From the NCBI GenBank assembly GCA_000434115.1, contig FR894069.1, forward strand, positions 68,554 to 81,252: a stretch of DNA of 12,699 bases, given 5' to 3'. Numbering within the stretch: the first letter of the stretch is position 1; each line of letters begins with the position of its first letter. The DNA is from Roseburia sp. CAG:309 (GTDB lineage: Bacteria > Bacillota > Clostridia > Lachnospirales > Lachnospiraceae). A program made the position numbers and the translations under genes. The notes beneath the pieces are model-generated. The model saw nothing but the letters and a program-made list of their open reading frames with translations, searched no databases and was not told where the DNA came from. Positions 1 to 6,640 of this stretch are shown in pieces.

Positions 1-1371
1 TATATTCTTCAGAATATCATGAAAACAGCAGAAAAAGGCGGCGGGTTCAATGAATTTTATTTTACAAAATCAGATGGTAAAACGGTAGCGCCCAAGGTGG
101 CATATTCGGAAGAATTTAAACCGTGGAAATGGGTTATTACCACGGGAAATTATGTGGATGATATGCGTTCACAGCTGAAAGATACCAGCCATAATATGGA
201 CGCAATCCTTGAGAGAATTTCGTTGCAGCTTACGATAGCCGTTGTTGTGATGCTGGTAATCGCAGTCATTGTCTGCTGGGGAGCGACCAGAGTGATCCTG
301 CGTCCGATCATTGAACTGAAAGAAAATCTTGTAAAATTTTCACAGGGAGATGTGGATTTTGAGGTGAGTAAAAAGGCCCTTCGCTGCCGCGATGAAATAG
401 GAATCCTCGGGCAAAGTCTTGAAAAAGTCCACGATGTGATGAAACAGATCGTGCAAGAGATTAAGAAAAGTTCCCATGCAATCGTGGAAACCGGAAAAGT
501 TATCAAACAGAGCTCCGGCGACAGCAAACAAAGTTCCGATGAAATGGCAAGCGCGATCCGCAATATTTCCGATGGTGCGGTTGCGCAGGCAGAGGGAACT
601 CAGGATGCTGCCAATCAAATTGAAGTGATGGATAAGATGATCGCAAAAATGAATGACAAAATTCAGGTGATGGATCAGCTTTCACGTGAGATGTATGAGG
701 CGGGAAACAATGCCGGTGTCATTATGACAGAGCTTGAGCAACGGAATGATACGACAAAGGGTGCAATACATAATGTGGCAGAGCAGATTGAAAAGACCAA
801 TGCTTCTGTACAGGAGATCAAAGAGTGTACGCAGCTTATCGCACAGATCGCGGAAGAAACCAATCTTCTCAGTCTGAATGCCAGTATTGAGGCGGCGAGA
901 GCAGGCGAAGCAGGAAAAGGGTTTGCTGTCGTGGCAGATCAGATCAAGCAGCTTGCCGATGAATCGCAGGCATCGACGATCACCATTGAAGAGATTGTGG
1001 ATAACCTTTTAGAAGAGTCTGCCAAAATGGTCAGCACAATGAGCGTTCTGGACGGAGAAACGAAAGAACAGCAGTCAAAACTGGATGAGACAAAGAGCAA
1101 ATTTGCCGAAGTTTCGGACAAGATTGAATTAACACAAAACAATATTCATGCAGTTTTTGAAAGTGCCAATGCATGTCATGATGCTGCCGACAAGGTAAAT
1201 GAAGTAATTATGTCTTTGTCAGCAATCTCGCAGGAAAATGCCGCTGCTACCGAACAGACCAGCGCTTCTGTTGGGGAAATGAATGAAAATATCAAGAAAT
1301 TATCGCAATTTGCATCCAAATTGGACGAGATTTCGGATGAACTGCTTCGGACAATGAGTTTTTTCAACTAA
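1..1371 (+). CDS. Methyl-accepting chemotaxis protein, Cache-HAMP-MA type (5' end outside window)
   Basis: This is the C-terminal part of a membrane chemoreceptor that would pass a ligand signal to CheA/CheW. The frame is open from base 1, so the ATG at 19 is probably internal: the first visible residues already read as the end of an extracellular Cache sensor (GGGFNEFYFTKSDGKTV, then PWKWVITTGNYVDD). Counting from that ATG, a hydrophobic segment at about residues 68-90 is the second membrane helix. A HAMP linker follows to about 145, then a long coiled-coil signalling domain whose hairpin tip (EETNLLSLNASIEAARAGE) lies near residues 278-300. The end, LRTMSFFN, carries no CheR-tethering NWETF-type pentapeptide. 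The N-terminal helix and most of the Cache domain lie outside the window, so the ligand cannot be guessed. The S8 peptidase gene follows after about 50 nt with no clear terminator. Confidence 0.93.
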   Translation, partial: YILQNIMKTAEKGGGFNEFYFTKSDGKTVAPKVAYSEEFKPWKWVITTGNYVDDMRSQLKDTSHNMDAILERISLQLTIAVVVMLVIAVIVCWGATRVILRPIIELKENLVKFSQGDVDFEVSKKALRCRDEIGILGQSLEKVHDVMKQIVQEIKKSSHAIVETGKVIKQSSGDSKQSSDEMASAIRNISDGAVAQAEGTQDAANQIEVMDKMIAKMNDKIQVMDQLSREMYEAGNNAGVIMTELEQRNDTTKGAIHNVAEQIEKTNASVQEIKECTQLIAQIAEETNLLSLNASIEAARAGEAGKGFAVVADQIKQLADESQASTITIEEIVDNLLEESAKMVSTMSVLDGETKEQQSKLDETKSKFAEVSDKIELTQNNIHAVFESANACHDAADKVNEVIMSLSAISQENAAATEQTSASVGEMNENIKKLSQFASKLDEISDELLRTMSFFN

Positions 1372-1410
1372 TACAATGAACGGCTCCTGCATATAATTGT
1401 TAAAAAAGCC

Positions 1411-1416
1411 GGGAGG
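1411..1416 (+). promoter_or_regulatory. Ribosome binding site that sets the S8 peptidase start
   Basis: GGGAGG lies 7 nt upstream of the in-frame GTG at 1424. The longest open frame starts at TTG 1397, which would put this ribosome site inside the gene and which has no such site of its own. GTG 1424 is therefore preferred. Confidence 0.7.
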
Positions 1417-1423
1417 CAGACTT

Positions 1424-3073
1424 GTGACTTGTACAGAAGCGATTTATTCGGAACAGGTTTTGGATTATATTGTCTCTTCGTATATCCGCGAAGAGACGTT
1501 GGTGGAGAGATACCGGCCCACATGTTACAGCCGGATTAGCAGCGGTGGAACGATCGTATACCGTGAGGAAAGCAGGATTGACAGTCAGACGATCAATCAA
1601 TTTGGCTATGGTGTTGTGCCACATGTATATGGGCTTATGGGATACGAAGCTTTGGAGGCTGCCGGCGTGATGCAGATTCGCAGGCAGCCTTATTTGGATC
1701 TTTATGGACAGGGAGTGATCATAGGATTTGTCGATACCGGCATTGATTTTACGCATGAAGCCTTTCTCAATGCCGATGGAACGACGCGCCTTCATTCCAT
1801 CTGGGATCAGACGATCCGCGAGGGCGGGCCGTCGCAGTTTGATTACGGACGTGTGTTTTCGGAGGAGGAGATCAATGCCGCATTAAAACAGGAACAGTCG
1901 TCTTCCTATCTGCCGACGAGGGATGAAATCGGGCATGGCACGTTTTTGGCGGGCGTGGCAGCAGGCAATCAAATTCCCGGCAGGGAATTTTCCGGTGTGG
2001 CACCGCTTTCCCAGATCATTGCCGTCAAATGCAAAGAGGCAAAAAACAGCTACCGCGAATATTACCGCGTACCATCGAAGGTTCCGTGTTATCAGGAAAA
2101 TGATATTATGGCGGGGATCATGTATATCCTGCAAGTGGCGTATTCTCTGGGGAGACCGGCTGCAATCTGCGTGGGGATGGGGAGCAGTCTGGGAAATCAC
2201 GACGGAGCTTCTCCGCTCTGTCATCTCATCGACATCAATAATATGGCAGGGGCAAGTATCGTCGCTTGCGCCGGAAATGAAGGGGCTGCTGGACATCATT
2301 ATGAAATCACCAGAAAAGAAGAAGAAATTCAAATTGACGTACAAAGGGCAAGTCTCGGGTTTGTCTGTGAATTGTGGTGGCAGACACCGGGAAGTGTGTC
2401 ATTTGATGTGATTTCGCCGGGTGGAAGTTCGCTTGGACTAACCCGGGCGGAGGATGGCTTGCAGCGACAGAAACGTTTCCCTGTTGAAAATACAAATCTT
2501 GAGATCCGCAGTGGTCGTCTCCAGGAGCAGACGAGGGATCAGGTGATTTTATTTCGGTTTGAGGACACGAAGCCGGGCGTGTGGAAAATAATTGTCAACT
2601 CGAGGCAGGACAATCCGAGGTATCATATGTGGCTTCCAATCTCCCAATTTTTGGAAGGAGAAACGGTGTTTACCCGCCCAAATCCGGACACGACGATCTG
2701 CGAACCCGGAAACGCCCGAAATGCCATCACAATCTCTGCCTATAACCCGGTCAACAATGCCTTTTACGCACAGGCAAGCCGGGGATTTACGCCAAATGGT
2801 ATTATCAAACCGGATGTCACAGCACCGGGAGTCGAAATATTTGGCCCGTATCCTCGCGGGCAATATGGCACAATGACCGGAACCAGTGTCGCCGCCGCTG
2901 TCACGACCGGCATCGCCGCACTTTTTTTACAGGAGTTTGATGTCGCCGACCTCAACGGAAATATCGTTCCCGAGCTGCTGATCCGCGGAGCCTCTCCGCA
3001 CGGCGGGGAATATCCGAGCCAGGAGTGGGGGTATGGAACGGTCGATGCGTATGAGAGTATTACCTTTGAATAG
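1424..3073 (+). CDS. S8 family serine peptidase, CspA/CspB-like
   Basis: This is a subtilisin-type serine endopeptidase of about 549 residues counted from GTG 1424. The catalytic triad is intact: Asp104 in GFVDTGIDF, His171 in GHGTFLAGVAAG and Ser488 in MTGTSVAAAVTTG. Asn285 in ACAGNEGAAG is the expected oxyanion-hole residue. A beta-rich stretch at about residues 300-430 separates the Asn block from the Ser block and matches the inserted jelly-roll domain known in clostridial Csp proteases. About 95 residues precede the Asp block and may act as a propeptide. No signal peptide or lipobox is visible, so the protein is probably cytoplasmic or spore-associated. Csp proteases of Clostridium perfringens activate the germination hydrolase SleC, but this family has many uncharacterised paralogues in Lachnospiraceae and no sleC is seen here, so a germination role is only a possibility. 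The stop codon touches the start of the large hairpin repeat. Confidence 0.92.
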   Translation: MTCTEAIYSEQVLDYIVSSYIREETLVERYRPTCYSRISSGGTIVYREESRIDSQTINQFGYGVVPHVYGLMGYEALEAAGVMQIRRQPYLDLYGQGVIIGFVDTGIDFTHEAFLNADGTTRLHSIWDQTIREGGPSQFDYGRVFSEEEINAALKQEQSSSYLPTRDEIGHGTFLAGVAAGNQIPGREFSGVAPLSQIIAVKCKEAKNSYREYYRVPSKVPCYQENDIMAGIMYILQVAYSLGRPAAICVGMGSSLGNHDGASPLCHLIDINNMAGASIVACAGNEGAAGHHYEITRKEEEIQIDVQRASLGFVCELWWQTPGSVSFDVISPGGSSLGLTRAEDGLQRQKRFPVENTNLEIRSGRLQEQTRDQVILFRFEDTKPGVWKIIVNSRQDNPRYHMWLPISQFLEGETVFTRPNPDTTICEPGNARNAITISAYNPVNNAFYAQASRGFTPNGIIKPDVTAPGVEIFGPYPRGQYGTMTGTSVAAAVTTGIAALFLQEFDVADLNGNIVPELLIRGASPHGGEYPSQEWGYGTVDAYESITFE

Positions 3074-3199
3074 GGAACCATCGGTTTTCGCCTCGGGATC
3101 CGCTTGCGCTTAGAGAACGCACGCAGCGGTGCATGAGGGCGAAGTACGCCCTCGATGCACCGGCGGCGTTCTAAATCCCTCACGAAAACCGATGGTCCC
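3073..3199. repeat. Long imperfect hairpin repeat (copy 1)
   Basis: This is a nested inverted repeat of about 127 nt. The outer arms share 14 exact nt (ACCATCGGTTTTCG at 3077-3090 and its complement at 3183-3196), extended by GGG/CCC at the edges. The inner arms are CGGTGCATGAGGGCG at 3127-3141 and 3147-3162, with one bulged G and the 5-nt loop AAGTA. Partial pairing between (GGGAT, AGAACGC against GCGTTC, ATCCC) continues from one arm pair to the other. It begins at the last base of the protease stop codon. It could form a cruciform or a stable RNA stem that also ends transcription of the protease, although no T-tract follows. It resembles a non-autonomous mobile or REP-like element; no transposase is present. 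Confidence 0.8.
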
Positions 3200-3242
3200 C
3201 CCCGTAGGGCTAAGGGGGGCACCCCGGAGGGGGGAGATGGGG
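3197..3242. other. C-tract/G-tract segment with hairpin or G-quadruplex potential
   Basis: Seven C residues at 3197-3203 face six G residues at 3214-3219 across a 10-nt loop, giving a strong short hairpin. On the + strand, G-runs at 3207-3209, 3214-3219, 3229-3234 and 3239-3242 are separated by 4, 9 and 4 nt, which would also allow a four-run quadruplex with one long loop. The two structures exclude each other. This segment directly abuts the hairpin repeat and is part of the same island. Confidence 0.5.
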
Positions 3243-3254
3243 TGTGCAGTGGTG

Positions 3255-3370
3255 CAGGTTGTTTTTCTTGTCTTGTGAAGTGGCAAAAGGTAACGCAAAG
3301 AGAAGAAAATGTGAAATCAGGTTGCCTTTCTGGGCTTGTGAAGCGGCAAAAGGTAACGTAAAGAGAAAGG
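3255..3370. repeat. 63-nt tandem repeat, two units (second partial)
   Basis: Unit 1 begins at CAGGTTG (3255) and unit 2 at CAGGTTG (3318), giving a period of exactly 63 nt. Both carry CTTGTGAAG, one variable base, then GGCAAAAGGTAACG and, after one variable base, AAAGAGAA. The period is 21 codons and the differences are scattered substitutions, so a coding origin is possible, but no frame across the island has a convincing start, ribosome site and protein-like composition. The units lie between the two inverted hairpin copies. Confidence 0.8.
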
Positions 3371-3452
3371 AGAGGCGACGCAGGTGCGTAGAGGACGTGT
3401 TTTGCCCTCATGCACCGTTACGCGCGCCTTTTAAGTGCGAACGGTCCCGAAT
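3371..3452. repeat. Diverged second hairpin copy, inverse orientation
   Basis: The 14-mer GCCCTCATGCACCG at 3404-3417 is the exact reverse complement of 3127-3140 in copy 1. It pairs imperfectly with GGTGCGTAGAGG upstream at 3383-3394, so this copy also folds on itself. On the minus strand the flanks (GGGACCGTT, CACTTAAAAGGCGCGCG before the shared core; CTGCGTCGCCTC after it) follow the layout of copy 1 with many substitutions. The two copies therefore bracket the tandem repeat in opposite orientations, like the ends of a composite element. The outer edge of this copy is uncertain. Confidence 0.65.
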
Positions 3453-3507
3453 GGGGAAATCACAGCCTCAGTTATCATTTAAAACATGAGAGACATTGCA
3501 TTTCCGA

Positions 3508-3536
3508 TTTACAAAACCGAAAAAATGTGGTACGCT
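3508..3536 (+). promoter_or_regulatory. Sigma-A-type promoter for the alpha/beta hydrolase gene
   Basis: TTTACA at 3508-3513 and TACGCT at 3531-3536 are separated by 17 nt, and TGG directly before the -10 box forms an extended -10 element. Transcription would begin near 3543 and give a short leader ending at the ribosome site at 3562. This lies downstream of the ATG at 3486, which argues against that codon as the translation start. Confidence 0.6.
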
Positions 3537-3561
3537 AGAAAGAGACTTACAGAGAAATTAC

Positions 3562-3568
3562 AAGGAGG
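3562..3568 (+). promoter_or_regulatory. Strong but unusually close ribosome site, AAGGAGG
   Basis: AAGGAGG ends only one nucleotide before the in-frame ATG at 3570, much closer than the usual 5-9 nt. No other in-frame start has better spacing: the next in-frame candidate, TTG 3585, is 16 nt away. Either translation starts at 3570 despite the tight spacing, or it starts at TTG 3585. Confidence 0.55.
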
Positions 3569-3569
3569 A

Positions 3570-4472
3570 ATGGGGCGTGATAAATTGGGCATTCTGACAA
3601 ATGTATTTTATAAACAGCGAGAGGATTTTGCAAAGCAGCAAAAAGAACAGGAAAAACGTTTTACCTTTTCTGAAGAAGTAGAAGAGATTACAGACATTGC
3701 TTACATAGAAGATGGAAAAAAAGAGCACCGGCTGAATGTTTACCGGCCAAGGAAACGGATGCAGGAGAAACTGCCGGTGATTGTCAATGTGCATGGCGGT
3801 GGGATGGTGGTTGGAACAAAAGAATTTAACCGGTATTATTGTGCGGAATTGGTAAAACTTGGATTTTTGGTGTTTTCGGTTGAATATCCACTCATCCCGG
3901 ACTGTATGATTTATGATCAGTTTGAGGCAGTAAGCCGTGCGATGGACAAGGTTCAGACATTGATCGAAACGTATCAGGGAGATGCAGAAAAGATTTATGC
4001 TGTGGCGGATAGCGGAGGAGCCTGCCTGCTTACTTATGTGGCTGCAATGCAGAACTGTGGGGCGCTTGCCGAGGCGGCAAGAGTGTTGCCGACTACTTTG
4101 CCACTGCGGGCATTGGGATTGATCAGTGGAATGTTCTATACGACAAAATTGGACCAGATCGGACTTTTTCTTCCCCGTTATCTTTATGGAAAAGGGAAGC
4201 GGCGAAAAGCATTTAAACGTTATGAAAAGCCGGATTGCCCAGAAATTATCAAAGCGCTGCCGCCGTGTTATCTGGCGACAAGTAAAGAGGACATGTTGGA
4301 GCATTACACCTTGCAATTTGCCAAAGCCTTGAAAGAAAATGGAATGCGGTTCCAGTTGAAAGACTTTCGGAAAGATAAAAAACTCACACACGCATTCAGT
4401 GTGTTTGACCCGTATTTGAAAGAGAGCAGAGAGACAATGGACCAAATGGTGCATTTTTTTGAGAAAGCATAA
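3570..4472 (+). CDS. Alpha/beta hydrolase, HSL-like carboxylesterase/lipase
   Basis: The product is a cytoplasmic esterase-type hydrolase of 300 residues. The oxyanion-hole motif HGGG is at residues 75-78, the nucleophile Ser148 lies in VADSGGACL, the acid is probably Asp241 in SKEDML, and His274 lies in THAFSVF. The order and spacing fit the hormone-sensitive-lipase group, which acts on short-chain or acetylated substrates. The elbow reads ADSGG rather than the family's typical GDSAGG. There is no signal peptide, so secreted polysaccharide deacetylation is unlikely. ATG 3570 is preferred over ATG 3486 because a promoter and a strong ribosome site sit between them; the 28 residues added by the longer frame are not conserved-looking. 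The gene has its own promoter, and the chemoreceptor gene follows after 45 nt. The substrate is unknown. Confidence 0.87.
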   Translation: MGRDKLGILTNVFYKQREDFAKQQKEQEKRFTFSEEVEEITDIAYIEDGKKEHRLNVYRPRKRMQEKLPVIVNVHGGGMVVGTKEFNRYYCAELVKLGFLVFSVEYPLIPDCMIYDQFEAVSRAMDKVQTLIETYQGDAEKIYAVADSGGACLLTYVAAMQNCGALAEAARVLPTTLPLRALGLISGMFYTTKLDQIGLFLPRYLYGKGKRRKAFKRYEKPDCPEIIKALPPCYLATSKEDMLEHYTLQFAKALKENGMRFQLKDFRKDKKLTHAFSVFDPYLKESRETMDQMVHFFEKA

Positions 4473-4517
4473 CAATCCTGAATAGTTATGTGAAAATAAA
4501 TGATTGGAGGATGACAG

Positions 4518-6611
4518 ATGAACTACGACGAGAATATATTTAAAGCAAAAGCAAATCAGCGGGCGAGAAAGATCTGGCTTATTTTTGCCTTGTTATTGAC
4601 AGCGAACTATGGTTCGGATACCTCAAAAGGGATTCGCAGCGGTCCGTATTTTCTGACTTTTGTACTGCTTTGCTGGATTCCGTTCTTTGCAGGACAGATT
4701 CTTTTGAAAGTGAAGGGAATGGCGACAGATTATTATAAATATGAAATTGCGATCGGATATGGGATTTTCTATACCTTTGTAATCTGTACGACACCTTCGC
4801 ACATTGCGTTTACGTATATACTGCCGGTTACCAGTTTGCTTGTCCTATATAAAAACCGGACATTTATGATACAATGCGGCGTCGTCAATACGATCATTAT
4901 CATTGTAAGTGCCGTCATAAAATATAATAATGGCATCAATTCGGAGAATGATTTCAAAGAATATACTTTGCAGCTTGCCTGTATTATCCTGTGTTACATT
5001 TGCTACGTCATGTCCATCCGTCATTTGAACGAATCCGACGGTGCGATGCTTGACAGCGTAAAATCCGATCTGAAGCGCGTCGTTACGACCGTTGATAAAG
5101 TAAAGACCGCGAGCAATACGATCGTAGATGGTGTGGCTGTCGTGCGTGAACTTGCAGCCGAAAATAAACACGGTGCAGATATTGTTGTTATGGGAATGAA
5201 TGAATTGACGGACAACAATCGTACCTTGCAGGAAAGAACACAGTCCTCCCAAAATATGACAGAGACGATCAATACACAGGTGCAGAATGTGGCAGGGCTG
5301 ATCGGCGAGATGGTAGAGCTGGTTCACGAATCCGTGGAACATGCAAATGCTAGTCAGGAAGATCTCGAAAATGTAATTACAACGACGCAGCATATGTCAG
5401 AACTTTCTACAGAAGTAGAAACAGTGCTGCAGGATTTTGCTTCGCAGTTTGAGATGGTAAAAGAGGAAACCGGAACGATTGAGAGGATTTCCAATCAGAC
5501 AAACCTGCTCGCACTCAATGCTTCGATTGAGGCGGCAAGAGCGGGCGAGGGCGGCAGGGGCTTTGCTGTCGTGGCAGATCAGATCCGTGTACTCAGCACA
5601 GAGACACAGACGTCTTCCGGTCAGATTCAGGAAGCTCTTGAACATTTGGAAAAAACGTCAGCGCATATGACAGAGGCGATTCAGAAGACATTGGAATTGA
5701 TCCAGCTTTCGCTTGAAAAAGTAAATCAGACCAATCAGAGTGTGGAGAAGATTACGGCAGATTCCGGTCAATTGGGAAGAAACATCGAAGTAATCGATTC
5801 CGCGATGAAAGAAGTGGCAAAATCCAATACCCATCTTGTGGAAAATATGGAACAGGTTTCCGGCGTTGTGGAGACAATGACTGACCGCATCGATCATTCT
5901 GACGAGACGACGAAGACCATGCTCAGCAAATATACGGAGACGGCATTGAACATCGACAGCATTGAGCACGTTGTCGAAAACTTGATGACTGAGCTTGGAA
6001 TCGGCGGATTTATGGGTGTGGAAGATTTGAAAAAGGGCATGAAAGTTATGCTCATCTCCCATCCGGAAGAAGGAGAGGGCGAGCCGGAAGAATATCACGG
6101 TGAACTTGTGGAGAGCCACGAAGACGGTTTGCTGGTAACTTGCAGCCAATTGCTTCCAATGTCAAATAAGAAGGAAATGTACGGCGAGATGCAGATCACC
6201 GTTGGTAATATTTTGTATTGCTGGGATAATGTAAAGATTACCAAGCCGTCAGAACAGTATAAAGTCCTTTTTGCATCTCGTCCAAAGATTTATAACCGTC
6301 GTAAATATCCACGTCTCGACATGACACTGAAATGTCAGATTTTGGATAAAGAATCCGGCGAAACATTTGATGGCTGCATGGAAAATATCAGCGCGAATGG
6401 ATTCGCTTTTTCCACGAAAAATTCGTTTTTTGCTGAGGCAAAAGGAAAAGAGATCGCGATTACGATACCTGACTTTGAACTGAAAGATCAGAGGCAGCAG
6501 GAAGGCCGCATATTGCGTTGTTCCGACAACGAAGGAACGTATATCGTCGGTTGTCAGATGCCGGAAGATAATTATGAGATCATGCAGTATGTGAACAATG
6601 CACTGGCATAA
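4518..6611 (+). CDS. Six-TM methyl-accepting chemotaxis-like protein with C-terminal PilZ domain
   Basis: This 697-residue protein joins a chemoreceptor signalling domain to a c-di-GMP receptor domain. About six hydrophobic helices (near residues 19-33, 42-63, 75-93, 95-111, 116-134 and 149-167) form a compact membrane sensor with no large outside domain. A coiled-coil signalling domain runs from about 180 to 490, with the tip QTNLLALNASIEAARAGEGG near 327-346. From about 495 a small YcgR-like beta module leads into PilZ, which shows both c-di-GMP motifs: RKYPR (Arg595-Arg599) and NISANG (Asn623, Ser625, Gly628). No HAMP domain is evident. It starts at ATG 4518 with GGAGG 7 nt upstream, and the aminotransferase gene follows after 29 nt. 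The inferred role is to couple c-di-GMP level to CheA output or to receptor arrays. Both PilZ motifs look intact, so binding is plausible. Confidence 0.9.
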   Translation: MNYDENIFKAKANQRARKIWLIFALLLTANYGSDTSKGIRSGPYFLTFVLLCWIPFFAGQILLKVKGMATDYYKYEIAIGYGIFYTFVICTTPSHIAFTYILPVTSLLVLYKNRTFMIQCGVVNTIIIIVSAVIKYNNGINSENDFKEYTLQLACIILCYICYVMSIRHLNESDGAMLDSVKSDLKRVVTTVDKVKTASNTIVDGVAVVRELAAENKHGADIVVMGMNELTDNNRTLQERTQSSQNMTETINTQVQNVAGLIGEMVELVHESVEHANASQEDLENVITTTQHMSELSTEVETVLQDFASQFEMVKEETGTIERISNQTNLLALNASIEAARAGEGGRGFAVVADQIRVLSTETQTSSGQIQEALEHLEKTSAHMTEAIQKTLELIQLSLEKVNQTNQSVEKITADSGQLGRNIEVIDSAMKEVAKSNTHLVENMEQVSGVVETMTDRIDHSDETTKTMLSKYTETALNIDSIEHVVENLMTELGIGGFMGVEDLKKGMKVMLISHPEEGEGEPEEYHGELVESHEDGLLVTCSQLLPMSNKKEMYGEMQITVGNILYCWDNVKITKPSEQYKVLFASRPKIYNRRKYPRLDMTLKCQILDKESGETFDGCMENISANGFAFSTKNSFFAEAKGKEIAITIPDFELKDQRQQEGRILRCSDNEGTYIVGCQMPEDNYEIMQYVNNALA

Positions 6612-6640
6612 GAGAACAGCCATAGGAAAGGAAGGGCATC

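Noticed and set aside
918..945. A 24-nt stretch identical between the two receptor genes (918-945 region and 5560-5583 region)
   Set aside because: It encodes the conserved FAVVADQI tip of the chemoreceptor signalling domain; similarity falls off outside this block, so it is family conservation rather than a mobile repeat.
1381..1411. CGGCT/AGCCG pairing between the first receptor and the protease as a terminator
   Set aside because: A 5-bp stem with a very large AT-rich loop and no following T-run; read-through into the protease gene is more likely.
2764..3411. A 215-codon open frame on the minus strand running from the protease gene through the repeat island
   Set aside because: It is antisense to the conserved end of the S8 peptidase, crosses both hairpin and tandem repeats, and has low-complexity Pro/Ser/Arg composition with no ribosome site or recognisable domain.
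3155..3489. Short plus-strand frames across the tandem repeat (for example 3155-3361 and 3244-3489)
   Set aside because: They are products of the repeat itself; the starts lack ribosome sites and the peptides are repeat-derived Lys/Arg/Cys-rich strings.
4468..4490. CATAAC/GTTATG inverted repeat between the hydrolase and PilZ receptor genes as a terminator
   Set aside because: The stem is only 6 bp, AT-rich, has an 11-nt loop and no T-tract after it.
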